Below, one piece after another: positions 10,119 to 23,150 of a DNA stretch of 64,000 bases. The stretch is from Primulina eburnea (taxonomy: Eukaryota > Streptophyta > Magnoliopsida > Lamiales > Gesneriaceae). Under the pieces are notes generated by a model that worked only from the letters and a program-made list of their open reading frames with translations, did no database searches and was not told where the DNA came from. The position numbers and the translations under genes are program-made. Position 1 is the stretch's first letter; each line of letters starts with the position of its first letter. Location: assembly GCF_022965805.1 (NCBI RefSeq), contig NC_133114.1:7336261-7400260 (forward strand), given 5' to 3'.

Positions 10119-10938
10119 ATGAAAGAATTTGAGTTATTACAGCCGCCGGTTCTGAATGGTACCGAGACATCTGAAGACTGTCAGAACTGGTTTGATGATA
10201 TAGAAATCTTGTTTGATTTACTTGACTGTACAGATGAACAGATGGTTAAAATGGTGCCTTATCAGTTACGAGAAGCCGCCAGGAGTTGGTGGATTGCCAG
10301 TAGAAGAATGTGGGCACAGAGAGGTACAGTGATGTCGTGGGAAATATTCAGAACTGAATTCTATCGAAGATTTTTCTCAGCTTCGTACTCGAGAGGACAA
10401 GAAATTAGAGTTTGAGAATTTGAGCCAATGGCAGCTGAATATTGACCAATATATTGCTAAATTCTCTACTCTACTGCATTTTGCTCCTCATTTAGCTGGA
10501 AATGATGAAGCTATAGTGAATCAGTTCATCAGATGGTTGAATTCAGAGGTAGTTGCATTTATGAACTTGCAACGACCTTACTATTTTGCTGACATCCTAA
10601 GTAGAGCAAAGAGAGCTGAGGCGAGTCTGATTAGGCAATTGACAAGGTTGTGTGTAAAGCCACTTCAGGCACAGCAATCCCCTCTTCGATATGATCACGG
10701 CAGTACGAGCGGGAAGCAAGATTTGCTGAAAGCTCGGAAGAAGCCATTCAAGAAGTTAGGAAGTGGTTCCTCGAGTTCCAGTAGTTCTTGTCCGAGCTAT
10801 ACTGGAGTGTATTGCAGGAGTTGCGGAGGGAGACATTCCACCGAACAATGTCAGGGAGTAACTGGTAGATGTAATATTTATGGACAGCCGGGACACTTTG
10901 CTAAAGTCTGTCCCCAGAAGCGTTCCCGAAGATCGTAG
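10119..10938 (+). pseudogene. Gag of N3, single frameshift
   Basis: Two abutting frames (10119-10415 and 10420-10938) together cover the same Gag as in N1. The first carries WFDDIEILFDLLD, REAARSWW and FYRRFF; the second starts in QLNIDQYIAKFSTLL and ends with two zinc knuckles (CRSCGGRHSTEQC, then CNIYGQPGHFAKVC). The break is one extra base near 10390. The last knuckle has Tyr in place of its second Cys, which should abolish zinc binding. The upstream canonical start is ATA, as in N1, and I used the first in-frame ATG. Because the LTRs are almost identical, the frameshift is either very recent or was carried through transposition with Gag supplied by another copy. Confidence 0.85.
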
Positions 10939-13465
10939 AGAACAGAGTTCACCTGAAAACACAGATCCAGAACTTACAACAGGTACTATTCTTTATGATT
11001 CTATTGCATACGTATTGATATATACTAATGCAATTGTTAAGAATATCTTTGACTGAGTTGCATGGAGATATGCGGTATCTGTTGGGTTTATATGTACTGT
11101 AGTATTGATGTCCTTGCTTGTTGAGGAAATGTTCATATCAGAGATTTCTGTATATATTGTATACTACAGTAAGATGAGAATGAAATAGAGATAGATTATG
11201 ATGTACTTGTATTTCTGATTTGAACGCATTATTGATATGTATATGCTGAACAAGTACAGATATATTGTATAATTGTTCCAGAAATGGTAAGATTCAGACC
11301 AGAGAGGACTGATCAGTGGAGATACCACAGTAAGGATTCTAGATTTGGAATTCCTTTGATATCCGTATTGTATATGACTCGATTATTACAGAAAGGAGCA
11401 GATTGCATCCTTATGTATTCAGTAGATCCACTGAAATCGAGTTTAGTATTGACAGATTGGTCAGTATTATACAAGTTGGCTGATGTTTTCCTAGATAAGA
11501 TTTCAGAATGGTGTTATATCAGAAAGATAAATTTCAGAATTGAATTGAGATCAGGTATTGTTTGTATAGTAGATTTAGTACAGAATGGTATTGACTATAC
11601 AGAATGATACAAAATGAATTGAAAGAATATTTGAAAGATCATATTAAATATTCTGAGAATTATGATTCTGGTATACAGAAATTGTTCAGTTATGTATTTT
11701 GTTGAAACAGATTGTATTCAGAATAGATGATATCTGATGTTAGTATACTGATTGATTTTGAGACAGTTGATATTGTGATCAGTGACTGATAAGATTACCG
11801 ATATCAAAAATGTCAGAAATGTCAGAGATTGATATTGTTTGAGTTGACAGATTATCTGATATGATTGTGTTTTGAACTGCTTGAGAATTGTTGCTTCTAG
11901 ATCAGTATTTTATACAGATTTTATTGTTTGGGAAGCATATTATATTTGCAGATGATATATATAGCAGTGGATCAGAATGGTATAAAGATCTGATTGATTT
12001 GTCAGAATCGATAGTATTGTTAGAACATACAATCATATATATTTACTAGATTAGTATAGATTATTGTTATTCTGAATCAGTATTGATACGAATTTTATGA
12101 ACTGTTGAGAGTATATACAGTTCAGTTTGTATCAGAAATGAATTCAAGAATTTCAGCCGTTCAGAAACGTGATCAGAGTGGTCAGAACAGTATTTCGATA
12201 ATCAGAGCAGAGTATCGGTCAGAGGAACAGATATGTGATTTTGTGTTTTGTATTAGACTGATTGTGTTACGATATCAGAAGGTTTCAGAGTTGTATAACA
12301 GAATTGATATTTATAATCAGAGCTGAATACCAGGTAGGTATTTTTCTTTAAATTTTATTATTAACTGATTTGTTTATACCGAATAGTTTGAATCTGAAAT
12401 TACAGACAGTGTCAGAAATGCATTGTAGTGGATTCAGTGTTCATTTTGCTGACTGAGAATGTATGAGATTCGAACAGACAGGTATGACATAGATAGATTA
12501 AATCAGTTATGGCAGAATTTATGCTGAATTGTTGGCAGAAATTATACTGAAATGACTGAATTGCCAATAAATGAAGACAGAAAGATAGAGATCAGAAGAG
12601 TTAGACAGAACTTGTAGATTTCTAATTCGACATGGGGAGTATATTTCGATGAATTTCTTAATAAGATTTTCCCAATATTTTCCAGATTGTGGTATGATAT
12701 GATTATGATTGACAGATTGTTCAATCTATATCTATTAGTTTGTACAAGATGACGTACAAACAGAACTAAAGGACACAGATTGATGTCAGAACCTAGTTAG
12801 AGCGACCAGAATATGAAAGTAGCTTATATCAGATTGTGATTTTGATTGAGTTTGCAATTATGGCAGAATATACCATAAGTTATCTTGCAGATTATTCATC
12901 GATTGACAGACAGTCAGAGTATACTATCCAGATATTGGAAAATATTCAGAGAACTGAAGTGCTGGATGTTAGCACTAGATGATAGTTCATATTGTCATTA
13001 TATGAATTATGGTATAATTATAGCTATTAGATTATCAGATGAGTAATGAGATAGTTACAGACAAGATATTATACAGTGAATACTACATAATTCTTTTGCA
13101 GAGAAGGCAGAAAAGAATGAATATAGATCAGATTTGACAGATTTTGTATGCCAAAGTCGGATGATGACGGTTGGTAGGGGAATGATATCCTTGATTTGAG
13201 CATAATAGATTGATAATAGCTAATAGTACTGATATGTCATAAGCTATAGATTGGTATATACGGATGTTGTATAGCCAATAATGCGAGATTGATTCTAGCA
13301 GAAAGAATTAGAGAAGTATTATGATATTATACTTAGAGAATTCTTATTCCAGACTGGAATTAGAAATCTGAGTTTGATTTAAACTCTGTTATACATTTCT
13401 TCTGATAGATCATGAATTGATTGCTTACGAGTTCAAGGACGAACTCAGGTCTAAGAGGGGAGAAA
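10939..13465 (+). pseudogene. Decayed pol of N3
   Basis: About 2.5 kb, collinear with the pol remnants of N1. The frame at 11284-11607 reads VRFRPERTDQWR, RLLQKGADCILMYSVD and LADVFLDKIS, clearly the PR-RT linker; RT catalytic blocks do not follow. Around 12630-12780 the DNA matches the integrase core start of T2 (blocks corresponding to WEHISMDF and IDRLTKS). The segment ends with the pre-tract sequence gagttcaaggacgaactc and the polypurine tract 13455-13465. Protease Asp motif, RT palm motifs, RNase H and chromodomain were not found. Confidence 0.72.
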
Positions 13466-15553
13466 TGTAATGCCCGAGACTTAATTAATATAATCATACG
13501 TTGATTAATTGACATGATTGAGGTTATACAAACTTGAATGAAGAAGTCGGACATCGTTACATTATAAGCCAAGATGTTCAAACGAACATCTCGAGATGTT
13601 CAGGCCGAACATCTCCAAAGAAGTGACCGGCGCACATGCGCGAAGAAACACGCGCATATGCGCGAGGGGTCCAGAAGCCCTCGCGCATATGCGCGAGAAA
13701 AGGCGCGCATATGCGCGACAACTCCAGAATATTTGGCGCATATGCGCGAGATGAAGCGCGCATATGCGCGAGTGGGTTTTTGGCAAATTCTAGAGAAGCC
13801 ACGTGTGATTTACATGCAAAGTATATATATAGGTATATACAAGCGTTAATCAGCAAGGAAAAAGAAAGAAACGAAGGAACTTTGGAAAAATGTGTCCGTG
13901 AAGCTTAGGATCGTGATTGTGCAAAATCCGTCCATCTGTTTTTGAATCCGGGTACAGTACTGTGTTCATATCAACGCAGGCTACAACTGGACGTAAGGTT
14001 TGTTACGTTTAGACATGTTTTGAATTTATGATATTGTCAGAATTGAATATGATTCAGATATGGCGTTTCTGCTACCGTAGACATTATAGAATGGAAGTCA
14101 GATTAAAGAACAGACCGTTTCTGTAATTGTTATGATTTTTGAAGTCGATTTGACTAAGATTTCATATCAGAATTGTATTGTTATTGAGATTATGACCGGT
14201 ATGGTTATGGATTACGAAGTCTGATATTATATTTGTGATATTCAGATTAACGGGGTTATTCAGATTGTATTGTTATGCCGTCGAAACTATCACTTGATTT
14301 AGATTAATCAGATTCAGATATGATTCAGATTGTATTGTGACATCGATGACATGAATTGAATTGTATCTTGTTCAGATATTGATCAGATTATGTACTGAGT
14401 TGAGTATTGATCAGAACAGATTGTGCATTGAGTTATTTACTGATACGGTGTATTCACTATTGTCATTTCAGATTGATATGGACAGATTTGAATACAAGAC
14501 TTCGTTTTCGTCAGACAGGGACGACAAAGGTATAATTCATGTGATATTCGGGAAGCATAACTCAAATTAGATTAATTTGAGTTTCCCAATAAAATCACAT
14601 ACTAGATTATTGTTATATTGTTACCTGATTATGCTTTGATTATAGAATTGTATTCAAGCATGTAAGATAATTGTGATATTCAGTTATGAATATGATTATG
14701 CTTTGTTTACAGATTGTTATTCATTGCATTTAAGATAGGAAAGTCTTGACAGCCATTGTCAGACTTCTAGATGTTCGGTGTATCTCAGCTTAGGAGCAGC
14801 CCTGACTCCTATTGCAGTCGTTGATACAGCTCAGACCGAAGTCTAGGAATAAGACGTACAGTCACCCCGAGTGGGAGGGTAGGTGACAGCCATTGACGTC
14901 TTATTCACACCGGGATCCCTAGAGTTATAGTTGAGTCGAGTCTAGACATGATTTGACTAGAACTGCATGTGTTTAGAGATGTGGTTTCATAGACTATGAA
15001 ACCCATGTTTATTGCTTTCAGTATGATAGCATGTTTATATGATTTGATTTGAATTGCATGTTTATCTGATTGGAGCTGCATGCTTATTTTGATTTGATTT
15101 CATAGATTATGAAATCTATTATATTTAATTTTATTCATGATAGAACGTTTCATGATTTATTTTGTGTATATGCATGTTTACCATGTTTTATACTGGGATT
15201 TATTCTCACCGGAGTTATCCGGCTGTTGTCTTGTTTTGTATGTGTGCATGGCAACAGGTGGGACAAGATCGGGGTCGAGAAGATGATGAGAGAAGATGAG
15301 GTTAGCGTGGTGATTCTGGACTTGGATAGATTTAGGTTTTATTACTTGAAATTTAGTAGTTGAACCTTAGATCAGTTAAAAGATTGATGTATCTTTATAC
15401 TGAATTGTAGTTTATACAGATATGTATAATAGAATAATGACATTACCTTCCGCACTTGATATTTTAAAAGAAAAATTTTTAGACCCTGTTTATTAGAACT
15501 GATAATTAAATCCCCAAAGATTAATAAGAAAGATCAGCGTCCGGGTCCCCACA
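13466..15553 (+). repeat. 3' LTR of N3 (2088 bp)
   Basis: Near-identical to 7620-9705. The GCGCATATGCGC cluster is at about 13629-13772 and TATATATA at 13822-13829. Differences are scattered single bases plus small indels, as expected for two copies diverging after insertion. Confidence 0.94.
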
Positions 15554-15558
15554 GGATA

Positions 15559-17127
15559 ACTCCGGTGAGAATAAATCCCAGTATAAAACATGGTAAGCAT
15601 GTATATAAACAAACTAAATCATAAAACATGCTATCATGTATAGAAATAATCTATTTCATAGTCTATGAAATTAATCAAATAAGCATGCCACTCAATTCAG
15701 ATAAACATGCATATAAACAATCTTAATCATAAAACATGCTAACCCAACCGAAAGCAGTAATGATGTGTCCCATGATCTAGGAGCCACATCCATATAAGCA
15801 TGCAGTTCTAATCAAATCATGTCTAGACTTGACTCGATCTATAACTCTAGGGATCCCGTGATGAATAAGACGTCAATGCCTGTTACCTACTCAACCGATC
15901 GTGGTAACCGTACGTCTTATTCCTAGACTTCGGTTCGAGCTGTATCAACGGCTGGCAATAGGAGTAATACCTGCTCCTAAGTTGAGATACACCGAACGTC
16001 TAGAAGTCTGACAATGACTGTCAAGACTTTCCTATCTTAAATGCAATGAATAACAATCTGTAAACAAAGCATAATCATATTCATAACTGAATATCACAAT
16101 TATCTTTCATGCTTGAATACAATTCTATAATCAAAGCATAATCAGGTAACAATATAAACAATAATCTAGTATGTGATTTTATTGGGAAACTCAAAATGAT
16201 ATCTCATTTGAGTTGTGGCTTCCCGAATATCACATGAATTATACCTTTGTCGTCCGGTCTGACAAAGACGATGACCTGTATCCAACTCTGTCCATCTCGA
16301 ATCTGAAATGACAATATCGAATACTCTATATCAATGAATAACTCAATACATAATCTGTTCTGACCAATACTCAAATCAGTATACAATCTGATCAATATCT
16401 GAACAAGATACAATCTAATTCATGTCATCGACATTACAATACAATCTGAATTATTACAGAGTCTGATCAATCTCAATCAATACTGAATCTGATCAATATC
16501 AATCAACTGATGTTTCGACGGTATAATAATACAAGTCTGAATAACCCCGTCAATCTGAACATCACAAATATAATACTGAACTCATAATCTGTGCCCACAT
16601 AATTCATACTCTGAATATTAACACAATTCTGATATAAAATCTCAGTCAATATCTTTCAAAAATCATAACAATTACAGGAACAATCTGTTCTTTAATCTGA
16701 CTTCAATTCTATAATTTCTACGGTAGCAGAAACATCATATCTGAATCACATTCAATTCTAGCAACATCATATTTTCAAAACATCTCAAAACGTAACAAAA
16801 CTTACGTCCAAATGAAGCCTGCGTTGCTAGGAACTCAATACCGTAATCGGATTCAAAATCTGACGGGCGGATTTCTCACAAATCCCAATTCTTTGCGTTG
16901 AAGAAAACTTGATTCTTTCCCCAACGATTTCGTCTCCTTTCTGATGAAATCTAAGGCAAATTCGATTGTTATATATATATATATACTCCATCTCGCATGC
17001 AAGGCAAGTGGCTTATTCTTCTTACTGCACGTCTCTCGCTAGGGCAGTCAAAACTTACCGCTAGGGCGAGTCAGTTTCGGTCGAGATCCTCGGCTGAACA
17101 TCTCCTGTCGCTCGGGCGGTCAAAAGT
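15559..17127 (-). repeat. N2 3' LTR, fragment 2
   Basis: Continues fragment 1 after N3. It includes (reverse) the acceptor-like end, the GAATAAGACGT hairpin (+ strand 15865-15925), the splice donor (near 16800), an AT repeat beside the TATA region near 16970, and the first half of the CGCTCGGGCGGT cluster (from 17018). It is cut at 17127 by T1. Confidence 0.92.
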
Positions 17128-18713
17128 TGTAATAGCCGAGCCCGGTGTACGGTACGATTTAAGTTTCGTTTGTTATTTTGGGATATTTGATTAGATGTTC
17201 AGAGTTGTATTTTTGGGCTATAGTATTGTTAGTTTTATTGTCTTGAGGTGTTAGTTGATGTTGGTTGTTCGTTTCAGAGTTTCGGATCGATTCTAGTTGT
17301 ATGGGAATAGTGCTTTGTCGTGACCTGAGTGCACCCGCGCTCTTAACTGGAGTGCCCCCGCGGTGTACTGTGCTATTTTGGAGTTGGAATGCCGTGAGCA
17401 CACCGCACCCGCGGTGATGTAGAGACCGCCCCTGCGGTAGAGACCGCACCCGCGCTGCTTGCGTCGCCGCACCCGCGCTGTTCGTGTTCCAGAATTTTTG
17501 AGAATGCCGTAACCATTGCGCACCCGCGGTGCTTAGAGGAGCGCACCCGCGGTGAAGGTATTGGCGAGTTTTTAAGCTACTTTTTGGAGTGGTTGGCCAT
17601 ACTTTCCCTTTCTTTTCTCCTCCATTCTCGACTTTTCTCTCCATTTCAAGGGTTTTTAGTCATTTCTTTCCTTTCCTATCTTCGATTCAGGCGTTTGTTT
17701 GGAATTTCGACTTGAGTTCGACGTTCTCCTTGGTGCTAGGAAGCTTGGGTAAGCTTTTGGTGCGATTCTGTTAAGGTTGTAAATTAAGAGTTATTTAGGT
17801 TGGTTGTTTATGTGGATTTATGGATTATTTAGCTTGTAATCTTGGATATTTAGTTGATATTGGTGTTATTTGTGGATTATTTGTTGTAGGTGGTGATCAA
17901 GAGCTAAGTTGAGGTGTTTGTTGTGGTTTGTAAGTGGAAATTCATTCCTTTTGCTCACATGATTATATATGTATGTGTTTCAAAGAGTTTATTGTGTTAT
18001 TCCCTTTCATTTGATCCATAGTATGTATTGTTATATGTATTGGAGGCATTGTATGTCTCATTATTGATTAAAGGGAATACAAAGAGATATATAGAGTTCA
18101 AAGTGATTGTTAAAACCAGAGAACAATTTAAATGTTTTCGGATTGATAAATACATAGTCAGAGATTGCATGCAATATTAGATGATCATCGCCTATAGGCT
18201 TATATCCCTCAGAGTTATCGGTATTTATATCGATTTGGGATACGAGCACCCCAGAGCAGAGATACTATTGATATCAATCCCCAGAGCAAAAGAGAAATAC
18301 CATCATATTTTATATGCTATTGCTATGTTATTGATATTCAGAGTTTACAGATCAGAGTTGATGGTATTTATGATTTCAAAGAGATGTTTTACAGAGTTAT
18401 TGTTCATTGTTATATAAGAGTTCCACTTGCTGAGATTTATTCTCATTCCAGTTATTTTTCATGTGATGCAGATCAGAGTTGTGCCCCGGGACGTTGACTG
18501 TGGATTGGGGGTCATATGCATACACCGTTGGAAGGATGATTTTGGCATGATCATAGGAATGATGTTTTGTTTTTGTTATGTCATTTAAATGATCATGTAT
18601 TTATTTTGTAAAGATATTTGATGAAATGTATTTTGAAACTCCTTCCGTATATTTTAAAGAGAAAATTTTATTTCCGCTGCGTATTTATTTTAAAAGAGGA
18701 TCGGGGTGTCACA
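17128..18713 (+). repeat. 5' LTR of T1 (1586 bp)
   Basis: Runs from TGTAATAGCCGAGCC to CGGGGTGTCACA. Contains the CGCACCCGCGGT cluster and an intron-like pair: GG/GTAAGC donor (GT at 17759) and a T-rich acceptor GTTATTTTTCATGTGATGCAG ending 18471 in shortened form TTTTTCATGTGATGCAG. Confidence 0.95.
17329..17553 (+). promoter_or_regulatory. U3 cluster of CGCACCCGCGGT motifs in T1
   Basis: Eight copies of CGCACCCGCGGT or close variants (GCACCCGCGCT, GCCCCTGCGGT and similar) in 225 bp. Flanks also resemble the N1 cluster: AATGCCGTAACCATTGCGCA here against AATCCCGTAGCCATACCGCA at about 41085, and AGAGGAGCGCACCCGCGGT against AGAAGGAGCGCACCCGCGCT. So this is a related cassette in a different element lineage. 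Confidence 0.75.
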
Positions 18714-18718
18714 TTTAG

Positions 18719-18730
18719 TGGTATCAGAGC
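18719..18730 (+). other. Primer-binding site (initiator Met tRNA), T1
   Basis: TGGTATCAGAGC, 5 bases after the LTR end. Confidence 0.92.
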
Positions 18731-18851
18731 GGTGTTTTCTTCGGACCAATGCATATGACTTCGTCTACTTTCAACTGTCCGGGTATGTTTTCTTTGCATC
18801 TATCTATTGTTATGTATTGATTGGTGTCTTGTGAGCATTGTAGAGTTTAGG

Positions 18852-19409
18852 ATGCCTCCTAAGCGTAAGGCGTCAGAGGGGGAGGATAGTTCGTCCTCGA
18901 GAGTTGTCGACGAGTTCGGCAAGTTACTGAAGGAGCAGGCTAAGGTTCACAGTGAGCAGATCCAGCAGTTGCTTAGACTGCAAGGAGCAGGCCAGGGCAG
19001 AGACCGTATCAGTTGTGCTGTTTTCATGCTGGTTAAAGCTGCTCGTTTGTGGTGGAATGCGACCAAGGTTGGCATTGATGTTTCTACTTTGAAGTGGTCT
19101 GAGTTTACTGAGCTTTTCTACGACAAGTACTTTCCTGATGCACTGCGAGCGAGGAAGGTTACAGAGTTCTTGGAGCTTCGTCAGGGGAGCTTGAATGTGG
19201 ACGAGTATATTCTCAGGTTCGAGGAGGGTTGCCTTTTTACTCCGTACATTGCTACTAGTGATAAAGATAAAGGCGCTCACTTCATTCGAGGCCTTAGAGC
19301 GGAGATCAGGCGTGATATCAATATGTCCAAGGCTGTGACTTTCAAGGAGATTGTGTCCAAGGCGTTGCTAGCAGAGCAGGACGAGAAGGATATCGCCAGG
19401 GAGAGATAG
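18852..19409 (+). pseudogene. Gag of T1 (N-terminal part, ends at premature TAG)
   Basis: I place the start at ATGCCTCCTAAGCG (18852), the usual MPPKRK start of Tekay/Del Gag; an in-frame ATG lies 45 bases upstream but adds residues without family character. The domain core is present from AARLWWNATK through FYDKYFPDALRARKVTEFLELRQG to EEGCLFTPYIATSDKDKGAHFIRGL. The region between LLRLQGAGQG and ISCAVFML is much shorter than usual: the stretch before the WLKSIEVIF-type helix is gone, an in-frame deletion of about 45 codons by family comparison. A TAG at 19407-19409 interrupts the frame, which continues open in the same frame into the zinc-knuckle and protease part. Confidence 0.85.
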
Positions 19410-20510
19410 GCGAGGCACCAGGCTAGTGTTCAGAGAGGCCAGAGTTCAGGTCAGCGTGGCAGAGATCGATTCAAGGGGAAGGGCAAGGTGGATCAGAGTC
19501 CTAGGCCACCGTCAGTGCCAGTTTTTCCGTCTGATTCTGAGAGATCTTTGTGTCCCAAGTGTGGCAGACCTCATCGTGGAGAGTGTAGATTTGGCACTCG
19601 TTCTTGTTATCGTTGTGGCATGCCAGGCCATATTTCCAGAGATTGTCCTAAGGGAGCTAGCCAGGAGAAGGTGCAGGGTCGTATCTTTTCGATGACTAAG
19701 GAAGGTATTAATCGTAATTCTTCTGTAATCTCTAGTTCCATTTTAATTTCAGGCAGAGTAGCTACTACTTTGATTGATACTGGTGCTACTCATTCTTTTA
19801 TGTCTGAATTGTTTTTGAGATCTTTGGGTATAGTTCCTTCTGTTATTCCCCTTCAGCTTAGTGTTGTTTTGCCTTCGGGAGATGTTTTGTGCCCGACTTC
19901 CATAGTGTATGCGTGCCCCGTTCGTTTTGTTGATCGAGAGGTCTTTGCTGATTTGATTGTGATCCCGATGGTTGCCTTTGATGTTATTCTTGGCATGGAT
20001 TGGCTGTCGACCTATCGTGCTGTTATTGATTGCGTTGCTAAGACGGTGACTTTTGCAGATGATGGCCAGGGAGGAGTTCTCGCCAGCTCAGGTACTTCGC
20101 TGGTCCTTCCTTTTATTTCGTGTCTTGATGCTGAGAGGCTATTGTGTAGAGGTTGTGATGTTTTTCTAGCATCTGTTGTGGATATGGATAGACTGATTAA
20201 GTTGAATATTGATGATATTGATGTGGTGAGGGAGTTTGCGGATGTGTTTGAGGATGATGTTCCGGGTTTGCCGCCGGATAGGGATGTAGAGTTTGTTATT
20301 GATCTTGCTCCAGGTACGGTTCCTATTTCTAAGGCTCCGTATAGGATGGCTCCTACCGAGATGAAAGAGTTGAAGACGCAGTTGCAGGATCTTCTAGATA
20401 AGGGTTTCATTCGTCCGAGTTCTTCGCCTTGGGGAGCTTCGGTTCTATTTGTTAAGAAGAAGGACGGGTCTTTGCGTCTGTGTATCGATTCAGAGAGCTC
20501 AACAAAGTGA
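19410..20510 (+). pseudogene. T1 gag C-terminus, protease and start of RT
   Basis: Same frame as the gag part, open from just after the TAG. It holds a [12 protein letters not shown] knuckle and a canonical [14 protein letters not shown] knuckle, then an aspartic protease ([12 protein letters not shown], later [12 protein letters not shown]), the linker [14 protein letters not shown] and the RT entry ([40 protein letters not shown]). It stops at 20508-20510 because one base is missing near 20488, inside the codon run for the CIDYRELN block. Protease would cleave the polyprotein in the particle. Lesions look recent, since the frame is otherwise clean. Confidence 0.9.
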
Positions 20511-21040
20511 CGATCAAGAACAAGTATCCGTTGCCACGGATTGACGATCTATTTGACCAACTCCAGGGTGCCACTGTTTTCTCGAAGATTGATCTTCGGT
20601 CTGGCTACTATCAGTTGAAGGTTAGGGAGTCTGATATCCCTAAGACGGCTTTCAGGACCAGGTATGGTCACTATGAGTTTCTCGTGATGTCTTTTGGTTT
20701 GACCAATGCCCCTTCTGTTTTCATGGACCTGATGAACCGTGTGTTCAAGCCGTATTTGGATAGCTTCGTCATTTTCTTTATCGACGATATCTTGATCTAT
20801 TCCAAGACCAGAGAGCTTCATTCAGAGCATCTCAGAGTTGTTCTCCAGTTGCTGAGAGAGCGGAGGTTGTTTGCTAAGTTGAAGAAGTGTGAGTTTTGGC
20901 TGGATCAGATTTCTTTTCTAGGCCATGTCGTTTCAAGGGATGGCATTGCTGTTGATCCGATGAAGATAGAGGCGATTCAGAAGTGGCCTATTCCTACGAC
21001 TGTTTCAGAGGTACGCAGTTTCCTTGGTTTGGCGGGTTAA
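20480..21040 (+). pseudogene. T1 reverse transcriptase core
   Basis: Continues RT in the shifted frame: [34 protein letters not shown] (first catalytic Asp), [19 protein letters not shown], and [11 protein letters not shown], where the usual YxDD/F-V-DD box reads F-I-D-D and keeps both Asp residues. It proceeds through [11 protein letters not shown] to VRSFLGLAG and ends at a TAA (21038-21040) that replaces a Tyr codon of the LAGYYRRF block. The frame stays open beyond that stop, so this is one nonsense mutation. Confidence 0.9.
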
Positions 21041-23110
21041 TATCGTCGTTTCATTTCGGATTTTTCCAAGATTGCCCTGCCATTGTCCAATCTGACAAGG
21101 AAGACTGTGAAGTTCGAGTGGTCTATAGATTGCCAGAGTGCATTTCAGGAGTTGAAGGATAGATTGACGTCAGCTCCTATTCTCGCATTGCCCAGTGGTT
21201 CAGAGGACTTTGTTGTCTTTACCGATGCGTCGAAGAAGGGTCTCGGTGCAGTGTTGATGCAGAGAGGTAAGGTCATTGCCTATGCTTCTCGCCAGTTGAA
21301 GGATTACGAGAAGAATTATCCGACGCATGATTTAGAGTTGGCAGCTGTGGTTTTCGCCTTGAAGATTTGGAGACACTACTTGTATGGCGAAAAGTGTGAG
21401 ATCTTCACAGACCACAAGAGTTTGAAGTATCTGTTTTCTCAGAGAGAGCTCAATATGCGGCAGAGGAGGTGGTTAGAGCTGGTCAAAGATTACGATGTGA
21501 CTATCAGTTATCACCCAGGGAAGGCGAATGTTGTGGCTGATGCTTTGAGTCGCAAGTCGAGTGTTTCATTGAGTTCTTTGATTCAGAGACCGTTGCTGAT
21601 GGATTTGCAGAGAGAGGAGATTGATCTGGTGATTCCAGGCACCATTGCTCGTCTTTCAGCGTTAGTTATTCGATCTTCATTGACGGACAGGATTCGTAGA
21701 GAGCAGTCGACTGATGTTCAGTTGACAGAGTTGAGAGATAGAGCAGAGATTAGAGGTAATTCAGAGTTTGCCTTGAATGGTGATGGTTTGGTGACTTTTA
21801 GAGGTCGTATTTGTGTTCCTGTTGACGATGATATTCGTAGAGATATTCTGACAGAGGCTCATACCGCGCCGTATTCGATTCATCCAGGCAGTACGAAGAT
21901 GTATCAGGATCTTCGTCGACTCTACTGGTGGCCAGGTATGAAGAAGGATGTTGCCGTGTTCATTTCTCAGTGCCTTACTTGTCAGCAGGTGAAGATTGAG
22001 CACCAGAGACCTGCTGGGACATTGTTGTCATTGCCGATTCCTCAGTGGAAGTGGGAGCATATTACGATGGATTTCGTGACTGGACTTCCCAGAGTGCAGA
22101 GAGGTTTCAATTCTATTTGGGTTATCGTTGATCGATTGACTAAGTCAGTGCACTTTCTTCCAGTCAAGACGACGTATTCGATGAACCAGTATGCCGAGGA
22201 CTACATAGCAGAGATTGTCAGACTTCATGGTGTCCCTGTGTCGATCGTGTCTGATCGTGACCCTAGATTTACTTCAGAGTTTTGGAAGAGTTTGCACAGA
22301 GCTATGGGTTCGCGATTAGCGTTCAGTACAGCCTATCATCCTCAGAGTGATGGTCAGTCAGAGAGAGTCATTCAGATTCTTGAGGATATGCTCAGAGCGT
22401 GTACTATTGACTTTCCAGGTAGCTGGGATTCTTTGTTGCCTTTGGCTGAGTTCACTTATAATAATAGCTACCAGGCGACGATTGGCATGGCACCGTATGA
22501 GGCACTTTATGGCAGGAAGTGCAGATCGCCCTTGTATTGGGACGAGGTTGGTGAGAGGAAGATGTTGGGACCAGAGTTGGTCCAGCAGACTGCTGATGTT
22601 GTTGCTGTTATCAGAGAATGGATGAAGACTGCCCAGTCCAGACAAAAGAGCTATGCAGATGTTCGTCGTAGGCCTTTGCAGTTCGAGGTTGGCGATCACG
22701 TGTTTCTGAAGATAGCACCTCTCAAGGGTGTGATGCGATTTGGCAAGAAGGGCAAGTTGAGTCCTAGATTTATTGGTCCATTTGAGATATTGGACAGAGT
22801 TGGCGATCGAGCCTACAGATTAGCCCTACCTCCAGATCTTGACAGAGTTCATAATGTTTTTCACGTATCGATGCTCAGGAAGTATGTTGCAGATCCTTCC
22901 CATGTTCTTCGCCATGAGCCATTGGACTTGACGCCGAATTTGACGTATCAAGAGATTCCGATTCAGATTCTGGATCGCACAGTTAGAGTTCTGAGGAACA
23001 AAGAGATCGGCATTGTCAAAGTTCTTTGGAGGAACCATTTGTTAGAGGAGGCTACGTGGGAACCAGAGGATGAGATGAGAGAGAAGTATCCTGAGTTGTT
23101 CGTGCCGTGA
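21041..23110 (+). pseudogene. T1 RT end, RNase H, integrase and chromodomain
   Basis: Open frame (first ATG 21083, 675 residues from there). RNase H: D48, E85, D110 and D153. Integrase: zinc-binding H260/H267 with C297/C300, catalytic D330 (ITMDF), D391 (VSDRD) and E427 (GQSE), a D-X35-E spacing. The C-terminus has the [16 protein letters not shown] block and, from about residue 625, a chromodomain-like module ([25 protein letters not shown]) ending YPELFVP. Integrase inserts the cDNA; the chromodomain is thought to steer it to heterochromatin, which fits its place inside other repeats. All key catalytic residues are present. The only defect is the upstream disrupted frame. Confidence 0.93.
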
Positions 23111-23137
23111 CGTCAATTTCGCGGACGAAATTCCCTT

Positions 23138-23150
23138 AAGGGGGGGAGAT
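23138..23150 (+). other. Polypurine tract (T1)
   Basis: AAGGGGGGGAGAT directly before the 3' LTR start TGTAATAGCC, preceded by gcggacgaaattc. Confidence 0.9.

Larger units (their letters stand above)
7620..15553 (+). mobile_element. N3: complete gag-only Ty3/gypsy LTR element (7934 bp)
   Basis: Full-length element with LTRs of 2086 and 2088 bp, primer site, gag (one frameshift), decayed pol and polypurine tract, flanked by ggata (7615-7619 and 15554-15558). By eye the LTRs differ at about 15 sites (near 0.7%), so insertion was recent. This is the cleanest example of the gag-only family in the window. Confidence 0.94.

Noticed and set aside
17159..17644. 161-residue reverse ORF, repeated at 23182-23667, with RGCAP-like repeats
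   Set aside because: It reads the CGCACCCGCGGT cluster of the T1 LTRs backwards. Two copies are explained by the LTR pair, not by a gene family.
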